22,295 nucleotides of DNA from Solimonas_A sp035476855 (lineage in GTDB: Bacteria > Pseudomonadota > Gammaproteobacteria > Nevskiales > Nevskiaceae), in the NCBI GenBank assembly GCA_035476855.1, contig DATILC010000372.1:1-22295 (forward strand), given 5' to 3'. Shown here one piece after another: positions 12,089 to 18,442 of the stretch. Every line of letters starts with the position of its first letter. Position 1 is the first letter of the stretch. Below the pieces are notes generated by a model. That model worked only from the letters and a program-made list of their open reading frames with translations, did not search any database and was not told where the DNA came from. The position numbers and the translations under genes were made by a program.

Positions 12089-12739
12089 ATGAGCACGAGC
12101 CTCTGGCTGGTCAACCTCGGCTATGCCGTGGTCGCCGTCTCCTTCCTGGTGCGCGACATCGTCTACCTGCGCACCATCGCCGTCCTCGCCGGCATCCTGC
12201 TGACCATCGCCTCGATCGGCACCGGCGATCCCTGGCCGGCGTTCTGGAATGCCCTGTTCACCCTGATCAACCTGGCCTGGCTGGCGCGCCTCTACCTGCT
12301 GGAGCGCCGCGTGCAGCTCAACGGCGAGGAGCTGCGTCTCTACGAAACCACTTTCGCCGCGCTGGGCAGCGCCGAATGCCTGCGCCTGCTGCGGGCCGGC
12401 CGCTGGGTCGACGGCGCCGCCGGTGAGCTGCTGACAAAGCAGGGTGAAACCACAGGCGCACTGATGCTGATCAGTCACGGTAGCGCGATGGTCGAGGCCA
12501 ACGGCGAGCCGCTGGCGGAACTGTGCGATGGTCAATGGGTCGGCGAGATGAGCTTCGTCACCCAGCAGCCGGCCTCGGCCAACGTGCGACTGACGCAGGC
12601 GACGCGCTACCTCAGCTGGTCGCGCGAGCGACTGACCGGGCTGTTCCAGCGCGAGCCTTCGCTGAAGCTGGTGCTGATGCAGGTGGTCAGCGGGGAGCTA
12701 TCGCGAAAGTTGCGAGTGAGGGCGGGAGAGCCTTCGTAG
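12089..12739 (+). CDS. Popeye-like membrane protein with cyclic-nucleotide-binding-type domain
   Basis: The protein has 216 residues from the ATG at 12089, which follows a strong AAGGGAGGGAG. Three hydrophobic helices occupy roughly residues 5-21, 26-43 and 50-70, followed by a cytosolic cNMP-binding-like beta-roll at about 85-205. The pattern VGEMSFVTQQPASANVRLT aligns with the phosphate-binding cassette of the Crp/CNBD fold, and the following ATRYLSWSRERL closely resembles the end of the eukaryotic Popeye (POPDC) domain. In Crp-type domains the cassette carries an Arg that binds the cyclic phosphate. Here the equivalent position is Ala162/Ser163, so binding of cAMP is uncertain, as in Popeye proteins, which use different residues. 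It lies downstream of the patatin gene across a repeat. Its role is unknown. Confidence 0.75.
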   Translation: MSTSLWLVNLGYAVVAVSFLVRDIVYLRTIAVLAGILLTIASIGTGDPWPAFWNALFTLINLAWLARLYLLERRVQLNGEELRLYETTFAALGSAECLRLLRAGRWVDGAAGELLTKQGETTGALMLISHGSAMVEANGEPLAELCDGQWVGEMSFVTQQPASANVRLTQATRYLSWSRERLTGLFQREPSLKLVLMQVVSGELSRKLRVRAGEPS

Positions 12740-12789
12740 TGATGGCGGCGGAATGCGCTGCGCTACGCCTAAGGCGCCTACTGTTGGTT

Positions 12790-12916
12790 CCGCCCTACGA
12801 CTCCTTCGGCAACGAGTCGGTGTAGGGCGGGAGCATCCCGCCTCCCGCGACAGGCGAGGGCATGGATGCCCGAGGTAGGGCAACGCAGGAGCAGTTGCCG
12901 GCGGGATGCTCCCGCC
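12790..12916. repeat. Structured intergenic repeat element of nested inverted repeats
   Basis: CCGCCCTAC (12790-12798) pairs with GTAGGGCGG (12822-12830). The 17-mer GGCGGGAGCATCCCGCC (12826-12842) is the exact reverse complement of 12900-12916. GGGCATGGATGCCC (12858-12871) is a further small hairpin between them. The element lies in the convergent gap between the Popeye-like gene and the DUF4256 gene and may end transcription from both sides. No T-tract typical of an intrinsic terminator follows. Confidence 0.65.
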
Positions 12917-12923
12917 ATACGAG

Positions 12924-13469
12924 CTAGACCCTCAGCACCCCACGGAACCCTCTCGCGGCATAGTACGACTGCGCACCGTTGTGATACGTGAACACATGGT
13001 CGTAGCGCCGGTCGCAGAACAGTGCACCGCCGAGCTTCCTGATCGCGGGAGGGGTTGTGACCCAGCTCGACGTCTTGGCGTCGAAGCAACCCAGCTGCTG
13101 CAGATCCCGATACTGCTCTTCCGTCAGGATCTCGATACCCATGTCTGCCGCCATGTCCGTGGCGCAACTGGCAGGCCTGTTTTCCTTCCTGGACTCCAGG
13201 GCCTCGCGGTCGTAGCAGGCACTCCTGCGGCCGGCAGGGGTCTCTGCAGAGCAATCAACGAAGACGAACTCTCCGGTCTTCCGGTCCTGCCCCACGACAT
13301 CCGGCTCGCCGCCCGTTCTCTCCATGCCATCGAGGGAATCCAGCTTGTCCGGCAGGGACTGCAGCCTTGCCAGAACGTCGGGCCACTTGATGCCCTTGTG
13401 CCGGCCCATGTTTCCCTCGAAACGCTTCTTCAGGGTATTGAGTAGTGCTTCGCGCTGCTTGGTGTTCAT
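12924..13469 (-). CDS. DUF4256 family protein
   Basis: The 181-residue protein matches what I recall of DUF4256 along its whole length. It has KKRFEGNMGRHKGIKWPDV near the N terminus, then MERTGGEPDVVGQDRKTGEF, VDCSAETPAGRRSACYDREA, DMAADMGIEILTEEQYRDLQ, SSWVTTPPAIRKLGGALFCD and the ending YYAARGFRGVLRV. No function is established for the family. The dense conserved charged and cysteine residues suggest an enzyme or a nucleic-acid-associated protein, but nothing in the sequence decides this. The start at 13469 is supported by GGAGAG nine bases upstream. It is the first, at the left edge, of four small same-strand genes of unrelated function. Confidence 0.85.
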   Translation of the reverse strand: MNTKQREALLNTLKKRFEGNMGRHKGIKWPDVLARLQSLPDKLDSLDGMERTGGEPDVVGQDRKTGEFVFVDCSAETPAGRRSACYDREALESRKENRPASCATDMAADMGIEILTEEQYRDLQQLGCFDAKTSSWVTTPPAIRKLGGALFCDRRYDHVFTYHNGAQSYYAARGFRGVLRV

Positions 13470-13548
13470 GCTTCACGCTCTCCGGCCGGCGGCCTTGCTG
13501 TCAATTGTTCAAGCACGCAGTTTCCGGGAAGCCGTGTCCGGTCGCCAG

Positions 13549-13989
13549 TCAGGCGCCCCTCGCCCGGGCAAGTCTCCAGCCCACCAGCAAGACCGCCAGC
13601 GCGAGCGAGAAAACCAGCACGTTTGCATCGATGTCCATGATGGGAGGCACTCCGTCCGCGTCGCTCATGGCGCCACCATAGAGGGAGGCCGTGGAGGCGC
13701 TGAGCAGGAAGCCACCATAGACGCAGAGCCCCAGCATTCCCGCAAGACGTACGCCGAACGCGGCATTCGCCTTGTGAAACCAAAGGAAAGAGAGAGCCAG
13801 AACGGCGATGGCGGAGTTCGTTCCGAGGAGCCACACCATGTGCACGCGCGAATGGGGAGGCCACTCAGGATGAAAGACATGCGTCTCCGTCAGATCGACG
13901 AATGGAGGGATGACGCCGTAGACCAGCGTGGCCAGGGTCATCAGCACACGGCCGGCCAGCATCAACTTCCCGGTGTGTTCCGTAGACAT
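13549..13989 (-). CDS. Four-helix integral membrane protein of unknown function
   Basis: The 146-residue protein has four predicted membrane helices, at about residues 9-28, 48-68, 80-100 and 121-142. The loop between helices 1 and 2 carries ETHVFHPEWPPHSRVHMVW, rich in His, Trp and Pro. This combination resembles small four-helix families such as DUF6640 or DoxX-like proteins, but the family assignment is tentative. A GAGGG stands eight bases before the ATG at 13989. It starts 35 nt after the attC-like hairpin at the end of the HNH gene and is read in the same direction. No catalytic residues can be assigned. Confidence 0.75.
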   Translation of the reverse strand: MSTEHTGKLMLAGRVLMTLATLVYGVIPPFVDLTETHVFHPEWPPHSRVHMVWLLGTNSAIAVLALSFLWFHKANAAFGVRLAGMLGLCVYGGFLLSASTASLYGGAMSDADGVPPIMDIDANVLVFSLALAVLLVGWRLARARGA

Positions 13990-14024
13990 GTTTCTGCCCT
14001 CGAGGTGATGCGAACGATCTTAGT

Positions 14025-14093
14025 GCCTGACGCCCAGGTTCAGGGACGGCCCCGCCGAAGGCGGGGACGTCCCACTGCAACCTGTTGTTGGGC
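14025..14093 (-). other. attC-like imperfect hairpin (candidate integron cassette recombination site)
   Basis: Read on the minus strand, the site starts GCCCAAC (14093-14087, fits the RYYYAAC R'' core) and ends GTCAGGC (14031-14025, one base off the GTTRRRY R' core). Read on the plus strand, the end is a perfect GTTGGGC. Between the ends, CAGGTT pairs with AACCTG, then GGGACG with CGTCCC, then CCCCGCC with GGCGGGG around a TTC loop. A few unpaired bases sit on one arm, as in attC sites. Alternative: an unrelated species-specific palindrome. Confidence 0.45.
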
Positions 14094-14714
14094 GGGCATC
14101 TCGCGCTGTGCCTGTGTTTTTCTTTCTGAAAAGACCGCCAGCTTTTCCTCAACCGAGCGGTGCCTTCCGTCAGAATCAAATTCCAATGCTTCATGACACG
14201 CATTGCAAAGAGATACCAAGTCATCGTCACGCTTCCCGACAATGACTTGGTATTCGTAGCTAATGTGATGAACTACATCGGCACGGCGCAAGCACAACTG
14301 GCATTGCGAAGAGTCGCGTTTCATGACGCGGCGTCTTATGCGGCGCCACAAAGGACTACGCAAGTACTCTGAATGTGACATCGAGAAGTGAGGATCGATG
14401 GCTGGCCAGTCATCCGCAGGCACTGAATGGACGACTCCATCTTTGGCCAGAATAGCTCGCATTCTCGTGAAGCATTCCCGCGCTTCCTCATCCTCCTGAG
14501 CTTTCTTTCTTGCAGCAGCCTCGCGCTCCTCTTTCTTCTTTCGACCACGTTCCTTCTTCGCTGCCTCCATTTGAATTCTGAAGGGCTCGCCGATCTTTGC
14601 ACGCGCTTCGTCTTCCTTCTTGCGATCTTCCGGGGAAAGGCTCAGTCTCCGATCGAAGTCGGCGCGCGAACTGCGCATGTCCTCGTCAGTGATATCGAAC
14701 TGATTCCTTCCCAT
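14040..14714 (-). CDS. HNH endonuclease domain protein
   Basis: The 224-residue protein has a charged, probably helical or coiled-coil stretch at about 25-85 (KKERGRKKKEEREAAARKKA) and a C-terminal HNH nuclease domain at about 118-182. The zinc-binding cysteines are C138-X2-C141 (CQLC) and C170-X2-C173 (CNAC), the catalytic histidine pair is H149-H150 (VVHHISYEYQ), and H174 follows the second CxxC. Family members cut DNA and occur in phage defence, mobile elements and restriction. The specific role here is unknown. The ATG at 14714 has AGGAG seven bases upstream. The last 17 residues (A208-P224) are encoded entirely by the attC-like hairpin. G+C is visibly lower than in the flanking metabolic genes, which suggests transfer. 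Confidence 0.85.
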   Translation of the reverse strand: MGRNQFDITDEDMRSSRADFDRRLSLSPEDRKKEDEARAKIGEPFRIQMEAAKKERGRKKKEEREAAARKKAQEDEEARECFTRMRAILAKDGVVHSVPADDWPAIDPHFSMSHSEYLRSPLWRRIRRRVMKRDSSQCQLCLRRADVVHHISYEYQVIVGKRDDDLVSLCNACHEALEFDSDGRHRSVEEKLAVFSERKTQAQREMPAQQQVAVGRPRLRRGRP

Positions 14715-14721
14715 TTAGTTC

Positions 14722-14812
14722 TCCTGACGCCCAGACGCCCAGCTTCAGCCGCGGCCCTGCTGGAGGTGGCGAAGCCCCGAAGGCAGAGTCGGCTGGAAGC
14801 GCTGATTGGCGG
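14722..14812 (-). other. Second, degenerate attC-like hairpin
   Basis: CAGC-TTC-AGCCG (14740-14751) pairs with CGGCT-g-GAA-gc-GCTG (14790-14804), leaving extra-helical G and GC on one arm, an attC-like trait. On the minus strand the site begins immediately after the stop codon of the DUF4304-like gene and ends TGGGCGTCAGG, an 11-mer shared exactly with the end of the site at 14025-14093. The outer core boxes are poor, so it may be decayed or not a true attC. Confidence 0.3.
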
Positions 14813-15418
14813 TCACGTTACCCATCTCTGTAGTCGAAGGCTTTTGATATTTTCTTTGATCTGATCTGCGACCAGCGCTTGAATCTGATTCACGTCAGCT
14901 GCGAGATAGTTTTTTATCAGGGGGAAGCGAGGCCATCGTATTGGATCACTAAGGACTTCCTGAAGGTGTTCCTTTGCCCGGCCCAACTCGCCAAGTTGCA
15001 ACATGCAGAACGCCTTTGGCCATGCTGCGAACGGCAAGAAAGATTCGTTGAAGGCGCCATGAAGTTCCTGCAGTGCACCAAGCCTGTCGAGCTTCGGAAT
15101 AGCTTCTGAAAGCAAGGCATCCCGAAGTCCATTCTGGATGTTATGAATTTCCGCCTCGTCACCCGATGAGACATTCCAGGTGTTTTCCTTGCCCGGCGCT
15201 CTGTCGGCGACATCCAGCCACCCCTGATTGAGGTTCAACTCGGGCAGCGAGAGCGGAAGGGCATTGACCCAAATGTGTATGTCCTTCTTCTTTCCTTGAA
15301 AGGACACGACCTGAACGACCCCATTCAGCACGCGGACGAACTCGTGAGGCTTCCGCTTCCGAAAGCCGCGCTCTTGTAGAGCAGGAATCGAAGCCTCCGA
15401 CCAAGACGAAAGTTTCAT
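14813..15418 (-). CDS. DUF4304-like protein
   Basis: The protein has 201 residues from the ATG at 15418. An in-frame GTG at 15430 would add four residues, and neither start has a clear ribosome-binding site. The N-terminal part (PALQERGFRKRKPHEFVRVL, NGVVQVVSFQGKKKDIHIWV) resembles DUF4304, whose pattern is a short helix with 'GF.K' followed by two strands ending in 'QV..FQ'. DUF4304 proteins are often found near polymorphic toxins or as stand-alone accessory genes, and their biochemical role is not known. The C-terminal half is helical, with a TPR-like stretch (CMLQLGELGRAKEHLQEVLS). G+C is near 50% in sampled lines, well below the neighbours, which suggests horizontal acquisition. Confidence 0.72.
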   Translation of the reverse strand: MKLSSWSEASIPALQERGFRKRKPHEFVRVLNGVVQVVSFQGKKKDIHIWVNALPLSLPELNLNQGWLDVADRAPGKENTWNVSSGDEAEIHNIQNGLRDALLSEAIPKLDRLGALQELHGAFNESFLPFAAWPKAFCMLQLGELGRAKEHLQEVLSDPIRWPRFPLIKNYLAADVNQIQALVADQIKENIKSLRLQRWVT

Positions 15419-15533
15419 GACAGCCAACACAAACTAGACATACGGCGGATCCCTCAGCCGATTTAAACGTCCTGTGTACACCCAAGCCGCCGCTGATCGA
15501 CGCCGACTGCGCACAAGTCCAGAAGCCCAGACC

Positions 15534-16868
15534 TCAACCCGCCCCGGCCCGCAGCCGCGCCAGCGTCTCCCGGTACGGCCGCATCCCCGCCGCCAGCAGT
15601 CCCGCCGCCAGCAGGCAGGCGATCACGCCGACGATCAGCATCGACCAGCGCAGGGCATTGTCGTCGCCGAACACGTAGTCCGTCACCAGTGCCACCGCCG
15701 TCGGCCCGATGCCGAGGCCGATCAGGTTGACGATGAACAAATAGATCGCCGAGGCCTGGCCGCGCATGCGGCTGGGGACCAGTTCCTGGATTGCTGCGGG
15801 GGCGGCACCGAAGGGCATGCCGAGGGCGAAGATCGCCGGCACCATCGCCACCATCGCCAGTTCCCCGGTCGGCATCAGCAGGTAGGCGAAACTGCCAAGG
15901 CCGCAGACCGCGCAGGACCATAGCCCCACGCGCAGCGCCGCATCGCTGATGCCCTGCCGCAGCCAGCGGTCGGCAAGGCGACCGCCGAAGACGATGCCGG
16001 CGGTGCCGAAGATCATCACGAGGATGCCGTAGGTGATGCCGACCTTCCCCGGCGCCCAGCCGTAGGTGCGGATGTAGAAGCTCGGGATCCAGGCGGCGGC
16101 GCCGTAGGAGCAGAAGGCGATCATGGCGAAGCCGAAGTTGTGGCACAGCACGGCGCGGCGGTTGCGCCAGAGGTAGGCCACGACCTCGCCGAAGGGCACG
16201 GCCTGCGCGCCGGCCTTGACGCCCTGCCGCGGCGGCTCGCGCACGAAGACAAAGGCGAAGCTGAACAGCAGGCCGGCGATACCGAGGATGTAGAACACTA
16301 CCTGCCAGGGCCGCGTGCTGCCGACCAGTGGCAGCATCACCTCGCCCTGCGCGCTGACGAAGTGGATCACCAGTCCACCCAGCAGGAAGGCAATGCCGGA
16401 GCCGAGGTAGATGCCGGCGGAGTAGACGCTGATCGCGGTGGCGCGACGCTCCGGCGGAAAGTAGTCGGCGATCATCGAGTAAGCCGCCGGCGACAGCGCC
16501 GCCTCGCCGACCCCGACGCCGATGCGGAACAGGAACAGCTGCCAGTACGAGCGCGCGGTGCCGCAGAGCGCGGTCATCAGGCTCCACACCACGATGCCGG
16601 CGGCGACCAGGCCGCGACGGCTCTTGTTGTCGGCCATGCGTCCCAGCGGGATGCCGAGCAGGCTGTAGAAGATCGCGAAGGAGAAGCCCATCAGCAGGCT
16701 CATCTGGGTGTCACTGATGGCGAGATCGCGGCGGATCGGCCCGACCAAAAGGTTGAGGATCTGCCGGTCGATGAAGGAGAACACGTAGGCGATCATCAGG
16801 ATCGCGACCACGGTCCAGGCGTAGGTCATCGAGGCGGGCGCCGTTGCCGGCGTGCGCGGGTTGTTCAT
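15534..16868 (-). CDS. MFS transporter, Spinster-type
   Basis: The 444-residue protein has about 12 membrane helices in the MFS arrangement. The first helix region YAWTVVAILMIAYVFSFIDR, followed by QILNLLVGPIRRDL and the loop motif GRMADNKSRRG between helices 2 and 3, is characteristic of the Spinster-like branch. Eukaryotic Spinster proteins move sphingolipids or lysolipids. For bacterial members the substrates are mostly unknown. The ATG at 16868 follows CGGAGGAG. The reading frame stays open further upstream, but that part lies in a repeat and is not protein-like. It lies downstream of, and in the same direction as, the DUF1329/DUF1302 set, separated by 203 nt that contain a family 3 repeat, so it may be part of the same transport function. 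Confidence 0.9.
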   Translation of the reverse strand: MNNPRTPATAPASMTYAWTVVAILMIAYVFSFIDRQILNLLVGPIRRDLAISDTQMSLLMGFSFAIFYSLLGIPLGRMADNKSRRGLVAAGIVVWSLMTALCGTARSYWQLFLFRIGVGVGEAALSPAAYSMIADYFPPERRATAISVYSAGIYLGSGIAFLLGGLVIHFVSAQGEVMLPLVGSTRPWQVVFYILGIAGLLFSFAFVFVREPPRQGVKAGAQAVPFGEVVAYLWRNRRAVLCHNFGFAMIAFCSYGAAAWIPSFYIRTYGWAPGKVGITYGILVMIFGTAGIVFGGRLADRWLRQGISDAALRVGLWSCAVCGLGSFAYLLMPTGELAMVAMVPAIFALGMPFGAAPAAIQELVPSRMRGQASAIYLFIVNLIGLGIGPTAVALVTDYVFGDDNALRWSMLIVGVIACLLAAGLLAAGMRPYRETLARLRAGAG

Positions 16869-16945
16869 GGTTCTCCTCCGTGCGCCGGCGCGTCGTTGCG
16901 CAGCCGGTCGTTCAATCGCCTGAATCGTATCACCGGAACTCGCCA

Positions 16946-17054
16946 CCGTTCGCCCTGAGCCTGTCCCGCGGGACTCCCTATCGGTCGTCGAAGGGTGAAC
17001 GCCCCCGGCGTCGGCGCTCGCCCGGCCGTGCTTCGACGAGCTCAGCACGAACGG
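16946..17054. repeat. Inverted-repeat element, family 3 copy 3, interrupted
   Basis: The left arm CCGTTCGCCCTGAGCCTGTC (16946-16965) matches copy 2, but 24 nt (16966-16989) interrupt it before GAAGGGTGAACG resumes at 16990. The right arm GCTTCGACGAGCTCAGCACG (with GAACGG ending at 17054) is the reverse complement. The element fills most of the 203-nt gap between the MFS gene and the DUF1329 gene. Confidence 0.8.
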
Positions 17055-17071
17055 ACTGCGGGTTCCGGTGC

Positions 17072-18433
17072 TCATTTCGACGCCTGCTTCTGCACATTCG
17101 CCGGCTCGAAGTACGCCGGCTCGAAGTCCCGCTCGACGTTCTCCTGCTCCTCGTTGTTCATCGCCATCAGCAGGTAGCGACCGCTCTGCAGGTCGTAGAC
17201 CGTCTCCAGGATCGGCGTGGCGAAGGGCTTGTCGTAGGCCTGGATCGGATGCGCCTCCTGCCAGCGCCACAGCTGGCCGCGGCGGTCGTAGCAGTCGGCC
17301 AGCAGGATCTGCCAGCTGTCCTCGTCGAGGTAGAAGCGGCGCTTCGCGTAGATGTGCGAGGTGCCGGCCTTGAGCTCGGCCTCGACCACCCAGACGCGGT
17401 GCAGTTCGTAGCGCGGCAGTGCCGGGTTGAGATGGCCGGGGCGCACCAGGTCGCGGTACTTATGCTTGTCGCCGTGCAGCGCGTAGGCGTTGTAGGGCAC
17501 GTAGAGCTCGCGGCTGCCGAGCAGCTTCCAGCTGTAGCGGTCCATCGCGCCGTTGAACACGTCGAACTGGTCGTTGGTGCGCAGGCCATCCGAGCCAGTA
17601 CCCGGATTGTCGTAGCCGACGTTGGGCGCGCGGCGCAGGCGGCGCTGGCCCGGGTTGTACTGCCAGGCGCGGCGCGGCTCCTTCACCTGGTCCATGGTCT
17701 CGTGCACCAGGGTGATGGTGCCGGCCAGGCGCGGCGGCTGCGTCACCACCTGCATGAAGTAGTTGGCGACGTTGTCGAGCTGCTCGGGCCGCGCATCCTT
17801 GCGCGAGTAGACGAAGCTGGCGTCCTCGCGCAGCTTCACCAGGTTGAAGTCGCCACCGCTGGTGACGGCGGCCTGCGCGTTCCAGCGCGTCATGCCGATG
17901 CCGCGGTAGCGCAGCTTGTGGTTCCACATCGCCTCGAAGCCGGATTTCGGGATCGGGAACGGCACGCCGGTGATGGCGCCGACCAGCGCCTCGCCGTTGC
18001 CGCCAAGCTCGGCCTTCAAGGCGTTCTGGTAGCTCGCCGCGTAGACGAACTCCGGTGCGGCGTAGCTGCGCCGCGTCGGGTAGATCCGCAGCTGGTAGGA
18101 CGGGACTTTCGCCAGCATCGCCTGCTGCCCGGCCGAGAGCCGGGCGCGGTGCTGCGCCAGGTTGGCGGCGCTGATGGTCAGCAGCGGCTGGTCGCTGGCG
18201 TATGGATCGCAGTAGCGCTTGCCGGAGCCGGAGTAGCAGGCCGGTGCCTGCTGCAGGCCGCCGTCCCAGGCGGGAATGCTGCCGTCCTTGTTGCCGGCGC
18301 GCAGCGCGCCGACCGGCGTGAGTTCCTTGTTCAGGCGTTCGGCCTCGGCGGCGGGAACCTTGGCCAGCGCCGGTGTGGCGAGGGCGATCAGCAGCAGCGC
18401 GGCGAGGCCGGCCTTGCGGTCGGGAAGAGGCAT
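17072..18433 (-). CDS. DUF1329 family exported protein (downstream paralogue)
   Basis: The 453-residue protein has a Sec signal peptide (LAALLLIALATPALA, cleavage near residue 24) and no lipobox cysteine at the cleavage site. The mature protein matches DUF1329 throughout: ELTPVGALRAGNKDGSIPAW, an early CYSGSGKRYCDP cysteine pair, WNHKLRYRGIGMTRW, TLVHETMDQVKEPRRAWQYN, NVGYDNPGTGSDGLRTNDQF, NGAMDRYSWKLLG, and YFEPA near the end. DUF1329 proteins are thought to have a LolA/LolB-like fold that binds hydrophobic molecules in the periplasm, and they are almost always encoded beside DUF1302. The AGGAG before its ATG overlaps the TAG of the DUF1302 gene, implying coupled translation. It is clearly a paralogue of the protein encoded at 20667-22040. 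Confidence 0.92.
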   Translation of the reverse strand: MPLPDRKAGLAALLLIALATPALAKVPAAEAERLNKELTPVGALRAGNKDGSIPAWDGGLQQAPACYSGSGKRYCDPYASDQPLLTISAANLAQHRARLSAGQQAMLAKVPSYQLRIYPTRRSYAAPEFVYAASYQNALKAELGGNGEALVGAITGVPFPIPKSGFEAMWNHKLRYRGIGMTRWNAQAAVTSGGDFNLVKLREDASFVYSRKDARPEQLDNVANYFMQVVTQPPRLAGTITLVHETMDQVKEPRRAWQYNPGQRRLRRAPNVGYDNPGTGSDGLRTNDQFDVFNGAMDRYSWKLLGSRELYVPYNAYALHGDKHKYRDLVRPGHLNPALPRYELHRVWVVEAELKAGTSHIYAKRRFYLDEDSWQILLADCYDRRGQLWRWQEAHPIQAYDKPFATPILETVYDLQSGRYLLMAMNNEEQENVERDFEPAYFEPANVQKQASK

Positions 18434-18442
18434 GGGGGACTC

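Noticed and set aside
12740..12923. Possible CRISPR or tandem repeats
   Set aside because: The repeats are inverted rather than direct, with no regular spacing.
13470..13548. attC-like site between the DUF4256 and membrane-protein genes
   Set aside because: GCCTGAC and some short pairings are present, but no matching GTTRRRY end or extended stem could be found.
14040..14714. The HNH gene as part of a restriction or toxin-immunity system with the DUF4304-like gene
   Set aside because: No methyltransferase, toxin delivery domain or defence partner is adjacent, and the spacing with a hairpin between them argues against a simple operon.
15431..15533. attI or a further attC at the right end of the accessory island
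   Set aside because: No core-site pair or hairpin resembling the other two was seen in these 103 bases.
16869..17270. N-terminal extension of the MFS frame to 17270
   Set aside because: The extension runs through the family 3 repeat and overlaps the DUF1329 gene. The ATG at 16868 has a strong GGAGGAG and begins the typical N terminus.
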